Shown piece after piece: positions 1 through 5,124 of a DNA stretch of 5,124 nucleotides (position 1 is the first letter of the stretch; each line of letters begins with the position of its first letter). The stretch spans positions 1-5,124 of the forward strand of contig VGTA01000311.1 of assembly GCA_016874875.1 (NCBI GenBank), read 5' to 3'. The notes under the pieces were generated by a model. It saw only the letters and a list, made by a program, of their open reading frames with translations. It was not told where the DNA came from and made no database searches. Origin of the DNA: Deltaproteobacteria bacterium (lineage in GTDB: Bacteria > Myxococcota_A > Bradymonadia > UBA7976 > VGTA01). The position numbers and the translations under genes were made by a program.

Positions 1-1026
1 GGCGGCGGGGGGGGGCGGGGCGAGGGGGCCGGCGTCAGCGCCGCGGGGAGGCGGGCCCTCCGCGCCGGCGCTCAGCTCCACCTTGAGGGCGCGCAGGGCC
101 TCCTCGTTGACCTCCACGCGCGCCTCCGCGCGGAGCGCCTCCACGTAGCGCGCCACGCGTGCCGAGCGCGCGCGACTCACCAGCTCGCCGCGCAGCTGCT
201 CGCGCACCTCGTCGAGCGGGCGGTCCACCGCCGGGCGCGCCGCCACCCGCTGCGCGATGTGCCAGCCGAGCGGACTCGCCACGGGCGGGCTCACGGCGCC
301 CACCTCGGCGAGCGCCCACGCCGCCTCCACCACCGGGGCGAGGGGGTCGGCGTCCCCCGGGGCGGGGCGGGCGCGGTAGCCGAGGTCGGCGGGGGGGGCG
401 GCGGCGCAGGCGGGGCGGCGGGCGAGGGCGCGCGCCGCCAGGTAGGCGCCCCAGGCGACTCGGGGCTGCGCCGGACTCGCCACCAGGCGCGCCTTGAGCT
501 CCGCCGCCGCCACGCGCGCCTCCGCCTCATCGGGCACGCACAGCTGCGCCACCCGCACCTGCGCCGGGCGGCTGAGCTCGGCGGCGCGCTCCGCGTAGAG
601 CGCCTCCACCTGCGCGTCGGTCACCGCCTCGTCGGCGGGCGCGCCGCGCAGCTCGCGGTCCATCAGGGCGCGCACCATCGCCTGCTTGTGCGCCAGCTGC
701 GCGTCGGGGTCCTCGCCGTACCCCGCCTCGCGCGCGCGGCGCGCGAGCAGCTCAAAGCGCACCACCGAGTCGAGCAGCTCGCGGCGGCGCTCGGGGCTCT
801 GGTAGCGCGCGCGGGTGAGGGGGGCCATCTCCGCGAGGCGCCGCTCGAGCTCCGCGCTCGTGATCACCACCTCCCCCACCCGCGCCACCACGGGCGACTC
901 GTCGGCGGGGGGGCGCCAGCGGCCCGGCGCGGGGGGGGCGGCGTCGGGGGCGCACGAGAGCGCCGCGGGGGCGCACGCGAGGGCGGCGGCGAGGGCCGCG
1001 AGCGAGGGGGCGCGGGGGGAGGGCAT
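1..1026 (-). CDS. Parvulin/SurA-type peptidylprolyl isomerase, probable exported protein or lipoprotein, 3' end outside window
   Basis: The frame is open from ATG at 1026 to the left edge (342 codons, no stop seen). The start is supported by AGGAG 6 nt upstream. Residues 1-25 form a signal: MPSPR, a hydrophobic Ala/Leu core, then C18 or C25 in imperfect lipobox contexts (ALAC, ALSC). Residues 46-150 resemble the SurA/PrsA N-terminal chaperone region (VVARVGEVVITSAELERRL, then RARYQSPERRRELLDSVVRF). About residues 155-262 match a PpiC rotamase fold: RPAQVRV, then DLGY at 214-217, an acidic-to-hydrophobic helix, VGAVSPPV, and LGWHI with H256. The family usually has His-Ile-Leu after the RVxV strand, but here it is Q161-L162-C163, so catalysis is doubtful. 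A charged helix (about 270-325) leads into a Pro-rich tail. The likely role is folding or chaperoning of exported proteins. PpiC homology is firm; isomerase activity and lipidation are inferences. Confidence 0.86.
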   Translation of the reverse strand, partial: MPSPRAPSLAALAAALACAPAALSCAPDAAPPAPGRWRPPADESPVVARVGEVVITSAELERRLAEMAPLTRARYQSPERRRELLDSVVRFELLARRAREAGYGEDPDAQLAHKQAMVRALMDRELRGAPADEAVTDAQVEALYAERAAELSRPAQVRVAQLCVPDEAEARVAAAELKARLVASPAQPRVAWGAYLAARALARRPACAAAPPADLGYRARPAPGDADPLAPVVEAAWALAEVGAVSPPVASPLGWHIAQRVAARPAVDRPLDEVREQLRGELVSRARSARVARYVEALRAEARVEVNEEALRALKVELSAGAEGPPPRGADAGPLAPPPPAA

Positions 1027-1030
1027 GGGG
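1006..1030 (+). other. Second G-quadruplex motif, spanning the PPIase start codon
   Basis: The plus strand reads G5-CGC-G6-A-G3-CAT-G4, where CAT is the complement of the PPIase ATG. Four G runs of at least three with short loops satisfy the quadruplex rule. It is only 7 nt from the motif at 1038-1060, and the two flank the Shine-Dalgarno. The limiting run is only G3, and part of it encodes the signal-peptide start, so it may be a by-product of composition. Confidence 0.45.
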
Positions 1031-1032
1031 CG

Positions 1033-1037
1033 CTCCT
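1033..1037 (-). promoter_or_regulatory. Shine-Dalgarno of the PPIase gene
   Basis: On the coding strand AGGAG lies 6 nt before the ATG at 1026, which is close to ideal spacing. It fixes the start of the gene and shows the PPIase can be translated independently of mfd, whose stop is 77 nt upstream. Confidence 0.8.
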
Positions 1038-1060
1038 GGGGAGAGGGGAGGGGGCGGGGG
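1038..1060 (+). other. G-quadruplex motif on the template strand between mfd and the PPIase gene
   Basis: The plus strand, which is the template for these genes, reads G4-AGA-G4-A-G5-C-G5, with loops of 3, 1 and 1 nt. This meets the classical intramolecular quadruplex rule with room to spare. The matching transcript segment is a C-rich, almost G-free tract just upstream of the PPIase Shine-Dalgarno. The motif is read directly; folding in the cell and any effect on transcription are inferences. Confidence 0.6.
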
Positions 1061-1073
1061 CGCGCGGGCGCGC
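1060..1073 (-). other. GC stem-loop in the mfd-PPIase gap (no U tract)
   Basis: The coding strand contains GCGCGCCCGCGCGC, which can fold as a 5-bp all-GC stem with a 4-nt loop. It lies 31 nt past the mfd stop. No run of T follows, so it is not a canonical intrinsic terminator. It could stabilise the mfd 3' end or be chance in this composition. Confidence 0.3.
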
Positions 1074-1103
1074 GGAGGCTTGCGGGCGGGGCCGCGGGGC
1101 GCG

Positions 1104-4100
1104 TCACGGGAGCTGGTCGGCGAGGCGCGTGAGGAGGGCGCACGAGACCCCCACGAGGTCCTCGCGCGCCACTTCCTCCGCCGAGAGGGCGTAGCGCCAC
1201 GCCGCCCCCCCCGCCGCCGTCCCCTCCGCGCGCAGGCGCCCCCCGAGGAGGTGCGCCGCGCGCGCCAGCGCCGCGGGGGAGAGGCGACTCTCGGGGTGCA
1301 GGCGGAGCAGCACCGCGCGGCGCTCCGCCGCCAGCTCCACCGCCCCCACGAGGCGCGCGAGCAGCTCTATGCGCCAGCGCGCGAACAGGGCGTCGAGCGC
1401 CGGCGCCCCCGCCGCGTCCACCCGCGCAGGGTCCCCAAAGCGGTCCACGAGCTCCGCGCGGAGGGCGTCGAGCGCCTCGGGGGTGGCGCACTGCGCGAGG
1501 CGGCGGTGCAGGCTGAGGCGCTCGCGCGGCGAGGGGATATAGGCGGGGGAGAGCGCCTCCACCCGCGCCTGCGGCAGCGAGATGACCGGCGTCAGGCGCG
1601 CCGCCTCCTGCCGCCCGCGGCGCTCGTCGAGGGCCGCGCGCAGCAGCTGCTGGTAGAGCTCGAGCCCGATCTGCTCGGAGTGCCCGTTCTGCCGCGTGCC
1701 GAGCAGCTGCCCGGCGCCGCGGAGCTCGAGGTCGCGGCTGGCCACGTGGAAGCCGCTGCCGAGGTCGGTGAAGCGCTGAAGCGCCTCGAGGCGCTCCTGC
1801 GCCTCTGGGCTGAGGGGCAGGGAGGGCGGCAAGAGCAGATAGCAGCGCGCGCGCTCATGGCTGCGCCCCACGCGCCCGCGGAGCTGATAGAGCTGCGAGA
1901 GGCCAAAGCGGTGCGCGTCCTCCACGAGCAGCGTGTTGGCGCGGGGGATGTCGAGGCCCGTCTCGATGATGGTGGTGCAGAGGAGCACCTGCGCGGCGCC
2001 CTCCGTGAAGCGGTGCATCACCTCCTCGAGCTCCTCGGCGCGCAGCCCGCCGTGCGCCACGGCGATGGTGGCCTCCGGCACCACCGCCTGCAGCCACTCG
2101 CGGCGCGTGGCGATGGTCTCCACGCGGTTATGCACATAAAAGACCTGCCCGCCGCGCCCAAGCTCCGCCAAGATGGCCTCGCGCACGAGGGGCTTGGCGA
2201 GGCGCGACACCTGCGTGTACACGCTCTGGCGGTCGCGCGGGGGCGTGGCGAGGAGGCTCAGCGAGCGGATGCCCGTGAGACTCATCTGGAGGGTGCGCGG
2301 GATGGGCGTGGCGGTCATCGACAGCACGTCGAGGTTGGCGCGGAGGGCGCGCAGGCGCTCCTTGTCGCGCACCCCAAAGCGGTGCTCCTCGTCGAGCACG
2401 AGCAGGCCGAGGTGAGGGATGCGCACGCCGTCCTGCAGCAGGCTCTGCGTGCCGATGATGACGTGGACGGCGCCGTCGGCGAGCGCCTCGCGCACGCGCA
2501 GCGCCCGCTCCGGCGTCACGAAGCGGCTGAGCTGCTCCACGCGGAAGGGGGTGTCCTTGAAGCGCGCGCGGAAGGTCCGGGTGTGCTGCGCGGCGAGGAG
2601 GGTGGTGGGCACGAGCACCGCCACCTGCCGCCCGTCGAGCAGCGCCTTCATGGCGGCGCGCATGGCCACCTCCGTCTTGCCAAAGCCCACGTCCCCGCAG
2701 AGCAGGTGGTCCATGGGCGCGGGGGCGCACATCTCCTTGAGAATCTTGCGGACGGCGCGCTCCTGGTCGGGCGTCTCCACGTGCGGGAAGGCGGCCTCAA
2801 AGGCGGCGAAGCGGTCATCGGGGGGCGAGAACGCCACGCCCTGGAGGCCCGCGCGCTCCGCGTAGAGCTCGAGGAAGGCGTCGGCCTGCTCCTCCGCCTC
2901 GCGGCGCGCCTTGAGCTTGGCCTCGTCCCAGGCGGCGGGATCGCTGAGCGAGGCGAGGCGCGGGTTGGGGACGCCCACGAAGCGCTGAATCAGGTGGAGG
3001 TCGTAGACGGGCAGCAGGAGCGCGGCGCCCTTGGCGAACTCGAGGCGGAGGCAGTCGACGGTGAAGGGGTGATGGGGGTCAAAGCGGTTGGTGACCTGAT
3101 CGAGGCGTCGGTAGACCGCCACGCCGAAACGCTCGTGCACGACGAGGTCGCCCTCGTTGAGCTCGTCGGCGGCGCTGAGGAAGGAGCTGAGGCCGCGCGC
3201 GTCGCCCTCCCCCTCCCCGGCGCCCTCCCCCGCGCCTGCGCCGGCGCTCGCCTCCCCCGCCGCCTCCCCCGCCGCCGCCCCCGCCGCTTCCCAGTCGCGC
3301 GCGTGGAGCTGCCCGCCCTGCCCGAGCGCCTCCCCGCCGGCCAAGAGCACGGCGCGCGGCGCGCTGAGGGTGAAGCCGGACGACACGGCGCCGAGGGCGA
3401 GGTGGAGGCCGGGGGCGAGGGCGCCGAGGAGGAGGTCGGCGGGGGGGTCGGCGGAGAGCGCGGGGGCGAGGGGGGCGAGGAGGCGCGCGAGGCGCGCGCG
3501 CTGCGACTCGCTGGCGCACGCCACCACCACCGGGTAGCCGTCCTCCACCCAGCGCGCCACCTGCTCGAGCAGCGGCGCGAGGGGCGCGGCGCCGCCGCGG
3601 GCGGCGTCGAGGGCGGCGCGCAGCGCGAGGTGCGGGGGGGGGCTGAGGCGCACCGTGGCGGCGCGGAGGTCGCCGCGCGTGAGGCGGAGCGCGCGGACGC
3701 CGCCGCGGGGCGGCGCGTCCCCAAAGCCCCACTGCGCCGCCACCTCCTCAGCGCGCAGCAGGTGCTCGCGGAGCGGGGCGGCGAGGCGCGCGTCGCGGAG
3801 GCAGGCGGCGCGCTCCTCGCCCCAAGCGGCGTCGCGCGCCGCGAGGACGGCGAGGGCGCGCGGGGGGTCCTCGAGCACACAGCAGAGCCCCTCGGGCGCC
3901 GCGGCGGTGAGGAGGGCGTGGAGCGAGACGCCGGCGTCGTTGAGGAGGCGCGCGCCGAGGGCGTCCACGCCGGGGGGCGGGAGGCCCTCATCGAGGCGCC
4001 GCACCCAGTCGTCCACGAGCGCCTCGGGCAGCTCCGCCGCCGCCGCGCCCCCCTCGTCGAGCAGGTCCTCTAGGAGATTCCGCAGCCCCGACCCCGCCTC

Positions 4101-4820
4101 CCGCAGGTCGCGCGGGCGCCGCGCGAGGAGGCGCGCGGGGGTGAGGGTGAGGGCGTGGAGGGGGGCGCCCGTGGCGCGCTGCGTCTGAGGGTGGAAGGGG
4201 TGAATCGACTCGAGCGCGTCGCCCCAGAAGCTCAGGCGGAGCGGGCGTGAGAGGTGAGGGGGGTAGAGGTCGAGGCGGTCGCCCTGGAGGCGAAACTCGC
4301 CGCACGCCTCCACGCGCTGCTCCGCGGGCGTGTAGCCGAGGCGGGCGAGGGCGTCGGTGAGGGCGTCGCGCGAGAGCTCGTCGCCCACGCGCAGCGCGAG
4401 GGCGCGGGCGGCGAGGGCGGCGGGCGGGGGCGCGAGGTGCGCGAGGGAGAGGGCGCTGAGGCAGAGCGCGGCGCGCCGCCCCTCCCCGCCCACCCACTCA
4501 CCGCGCGCGAGCAGGGTGAGGGCGTGGAGGCGCGCGCCCTCCAAGGCGGCGGGGGCGCGGGCGGGGGCGAAGGGGCTCGGCGGGTCGGGGAGCGCGAGGG
4601 CGGCGCCGGGGCCGAGCAGGGCGCGGAGGGCGGCGGCGGCGCGCGCCGCCTCCTCCTCGGTGGGCGTGACCCACACGAGAGCGCGCGTGAGGGGCGCCCC
4701 GGCGGGGTGCGCGGCGAGGGCGGCGCACAGCAGCGCGCCCTCCTGCGTGAGCGCCGAGACGTCTACGGCGCCGCGGGCGAGGGCGGCGGCGACCTCGGCG
4801 ATGGCGAGGGCGGCGCTCAA
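1104..4820 (-). CDS. mfd: Transcription-repair coupling factor Mfd
   Basis: Mfd is a cytoplasmic ATP-dependent DNA translocase that removes stalled RNA polymerase at lesions and recruits UvrA. The protein is 1238 aa, against 1148 in E. coli. In order: UvrB-homology module (about 1-350, with GEF at 174-176 and LDLYP to 187); a middle domain (to about 505); an Ala/Gly/Glu linker (512-540); the CarD-like RNAP-interacting domain (about 550-630, VVHERFG with H562); the translocase (TPDQ motif, Walker A GDVGFGKTE with K715, DEEH at 810-813, TATPIPRT at 836-843, QLRGRVGR with R981 and R986); a TRG-like segment from about 1025 (SRDLELRGAGQLLG); and the C-terminal TRCF domain (about 1085-1205, Y1094 in AYIPS). 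All helicase motifs are intact and there is no frameshift. The TTG start follows an in-frame TGA at 4832-4830 and overlaps the upstream stop. No other start precedes the first domain. Identity is certain; domain edges are approximate. Confidence 0.98.
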   Translation of the reverse strand: MSAALAIAEVAAALARGAVDVSALTQEGALLCAALAAHPAGAPLTRALVWVTPTEEEAARAAAALRALLGPGAALALPDPPSPFAPARAPAALEGARLHALTLLARGEWVGGEGRRAALCLSALSLAHLAPPPAALAARALALRVGDELSRDALTDALARLGYTPAEQRVEACGEFRLQGDRLDLYPPHLSRPLRLSFWGDALESIHPFHPQTQRATGAPLHALTLTPARLLARRPRDLREAGSGLRNLLEDLLDEGGAAAAELPEALVDDWVRRLDEGLPPPGVDALGARLLNDAGVSLHALLTAAAPEGLCCVLEDPPRALAVLAARDAAWGEERAACLRDARLAAPLREHLLRAEEVAAQWGFGDAPPRGGVRALRLTRGDLRAATVRLSPPPHLALRAALDAARGGAAPLAPLLEQVARWVEDGYPVVVACASESQRARLARLLAPLAPALSADPPADLLLGALAPGLHLALGAVSSGFTLSAPRAVLLAGGEALGQGGQLHARDWEAAGAAAGEAAGEASAGAGAGEGAGEGEGDARGLSSFLSAADELNEGDLVVHERFGVAVYRRLDQVTNRFDPHHPFTVDCLRLEFAKGAALLLPVYDLHLIQRFVGVPNPRLASLSDPAAWDEAKLKARREAEEQADAFLELYAERAGLQGVAFSPPDDRFAAFEAAFPHVETPDQERAVRKILKEMCAPAPMDHLLCGDVGFGKTEVAMRAAMKALLDGRQVAVLVPTTLLAAQHTRTFRARFKDTPFRVEQLSRFVTPERALRVREALADGAVHVIIGTQSLLQDGVRIPHLGLLVLDEEHRFGVRDKERLRALRANLDVLSMTATPIPRTLQMSLTGIRSLSLLATPPRDRQSVYTQVSRLAKPLVREAILAELGRGGQVFYVHNRVETIATRREWLQAVVPEATIAVAHGGLRAEELEEVMHRFTEGAAQVLLCTTIIETGLDIPRANTLLVEDAHRFGLSQLYQLRGRVGRSHERARCYLLLPPSLPLSPEAQERLEALQRFTDLGSGFHVASRDLELRGAGQLLGTRQNGHSEQIGLELYQQLLRAALDERRGRQEAARLTPVISLPQARVEALSPAYIPSPRERLSLHRRLAQCATPEALDALRAELVDRFGDPARVDAAGAPALDALFARWRIELLARLVGAVELAAERRAVLLRLHPESRLSPAALARAAHLLGGRLRAEGTAAGGAAWRYALSAEEVAREDLVGVSCALLTRLADQLP
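3252..3275 (-). repeat. Exact 12-bp tandem duplication in mfd (Ala-Ala-Gly-Glu twice)
   Basis: Mfd residues 516-519 and 520-523 are both encoded by GCGGCGGGGGAG, two perfect adjacent copies. They sit inside a longer Ala/Gly/Glu tract (residues 512-540, bases 3287-3201) that continues as degenerate GAGE-like units. The length is a multiple of three, so copy changes would keep the frame. The tract is probably a flexible linker before the RNAP-interacting domain. Confidence 0.75.
4817..4820 (-). other. Stop/start overlap TTGA (upstream gene and mfd)
   Basis: On the coding strand TTGA contains the TTG initiation codon of mfd (4820-4818) and the TGA stop of the preceding gene (4819-4817), in frames offset by one base. 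This arrangement usually reflects translational coupling and an operon. The rare TTG start would be expected to lower mfd output relative to the upstream gene. Confidence 0.8.
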
Positions 4821-5124
4821 CGCCCCTCGTCAGCGACACCCGCCGCCGCCAGCTCGCGCTCCACCGCCTCGCGCACCACCGCCTCAGCGATGGCCGGCAG
4901 GACCTCCCACGCCACGCTCGTAAACGCCTCCACCGCCGCCGGACTCAGCGCGCCCGCCACGCCCCGCGCCGCGAGCGCCCTCAGCGCCACGTCGAGGGTG
5001 CGCGCCACGGCGTCGTTGAGGAGGGCGCTGGGGCTCCGCGCCGCGCCGTGGAGGTCGAGGGCGTCGGCGGTTGGGGGCGGCGCGGGGGGCAGCGCGGGCG
5101 GGGCGAGCTCAGGGACGAGCTCAG
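4817..5124 (-). CDS. Unrecognised protein, C-terminal 101 residues only (5' end outside window)
   Basis: The frame is open from the right edge to TGA at 4819-4817. I treat it as the end of a longer gene: no stop interrupts it, and the GTG at 5008 lacks a clear ribosome binding site. The visible part begins with a Pro/Ala-rich, probably disordered stretch (LAPPALPPAPPPTADALD). Two amphipathic helices follow: LLNDAVARTLDVALRALAA and AAVEAFTSVAWEVLPAIAEA, the second continuing into VVREAVEREL and a short tail. The W-E-V-x-P-x-[IL]-A-E-x-[IVL]-[IV]-[RK]-E-x-[VI] pattern reminds me of a C-terminal helix in some deltaproteobacterial response-regulator and zinc-ribbon proteins. That is recollection, not a search result, so I assign no function. 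The last four bases overlap the mfd start (TTGA), implying co-transcription and likely translational coupling. Coding status is likely; identity is unknown. Confidence 0.72.
   Translation of the reverse strand, partial: ELVPELAPPALPPAPPPTADALDLHGAARSPSALLNDAVARTLDVALRALAARGVAGALSPAAVEAFTSVAWEVLPAIAEAVVREAVERELAAAGVADEGR
4823..4828 (-). promoter_or_regulatory. Probable Shine-Dalgarno of mfd, inside the upstream gene
   Basis: GAGGGG on the coding strand ends 2 nt before the TTG start; counted from GAGG, the spacer is 4 nt. The spacing is short and the motif is G-rich by composition, so support is moderate. The site lies in the final codons of the upstream gene, which fits re-initiation by ribosomes terminating at the overlapping TGA. 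Confidence 0.5.

Larger units (their letters stand above)
1027..1103 (-). other. 77-nt intergenic gap between mfd and the PPIase gene
   Basis: The gap holds the stem-loop, the C-rich tract opposite the quadruplex motif, and the PPIase Shine-Dalgarno. I see no -35/-10-like AT-rich element and no U-tract terminator, so read-through from mfd into the PPIase gene is the simplest reading. The C-rich, G-poor stretch (1060-1038) could also serve as a Rho loading site, which is speculative. Confidence 0.5.

Noticed and set aside
35..530. Small minus-strand frames of 94 and 79 codons near the left edge
   Set aside because: They are out of frame with the PPIase gene that occupies the same bases from 1026 to the window edge, and they have Arg/Gly/Pro-only composition.
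1060..1073. Intrinsic terminator after mfd
   Set aside because: The short GC hairpin is not followed by a U tract and the stem is only 5 bp. I list it as a stem-loop only.
1027..1103. Promoter for the PPIase gene
   Set aside because: The gap has almost no A or T and nothing resembling -35/-10 hexamers.
259..1194. A 311-codon plus-strand open frame opposite the PPIase gene
   Set aside because: It runs through the 3' end of mfd and the intergenic gap without any family resemblance. The opposite strand has a good Shine-Dalgarno and a clear PpiC protein, so this is a shadow frame.
2990..3991. A 333-codon minus-strand frame overlapping mfd
   Set aside because: It is a +1/-1 shadow of mfd, rich in Ser/Pro/Arg and without motifs. 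The mfd frame is continuous through the same bases.
1080..4073. A 997-codon open frame on the plus strand opposite mfd
   Set aside because: Its translation is Arg/Ala/Gly/Glu/His low complexity with no recognisable domain. It lies antisense to a gene with every Mfd motif. At this G+C content stop codons are so rare that long antisense frames are expected.
174..4946. Strand-biased GACTC sites (about ten GACTC against one GAGTC on the plus strand)
   Set aside because: The bias follows the coding strand and can arise from AGT codons before C-starting codons and from Glu-Ser pairs. The counts are too small to claim a methylation or architecture motif.

Overview
The window is extremely G+C rich (close to 80% by eye). 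All three genes I can support lie on the minus strand and read from right to left. The coding style is almost entirely Ala/Arg/Gly/Pro/Leu, with third positions nearly always G or C. Together with a PPIase gene directly downstream of mfd, this suggests a high-GC Myxococcota or related former deltaproteobacterial genome. That placement is an inference from composition and gene order, not a phylogenetic result. The region looks like ordinary chromosome: I see no transposase, phage gene, CRISPR array, tRNA or rRNA.

Layout in transcription order (right to left): (1) 5124-4817 is the C-terminal 101 codons of a gene that enters from outside the window. It has a Pro/Ala-rich stretch followed by a conserved-looking C-terminal helix, and its function is not recognised. 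(2) 4820-1104 is a complete mfd gene for the transcription-repair coupling factor (1238 aa). It starts at a TTG whose last two bases are the first two of the preceding TGA stop, giving a 4-nt TTGA overlap. (3) 1103-1027 is a 77-nt gap with a strong Shine-Dalgarno, a GC hairpin without a U tract, and a textbook G-quadruplex motif on the template strand. (4) 1026-1 is a parvulin/SurA-type peptidylprolyl isomerase with a secretion or lipoprotein-like signal. It stays open to the left edge, so its stop is outside the window.

The three genes are probably co-transcribed. The first two are overlapped and likely translationally coupled. The PPIase follows after a short gap with its own ribosome binding site and no convincing terminator. 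Mfd acts in the cytoplasm on stalled RNA polymerase and recruits UvrA. The PPIase-like protein should act outside the cytoplasmic membrane, so the linkage is positional rather than an obvious shared pathway.

The most notable observations are: the parvulin-like domain has Gln (Q161) where the family normally has the first active-site His; two G-quadruplex motifs on the template strand bracket the PPIase ribosome binding site; and Mfd has an Ala/Gly/Glu low-complexity insert, containing an exact 12-bp tandem duplication, just before its RNA-polymerase-interacting domain. I did not find a clearly new multi-gene system here.
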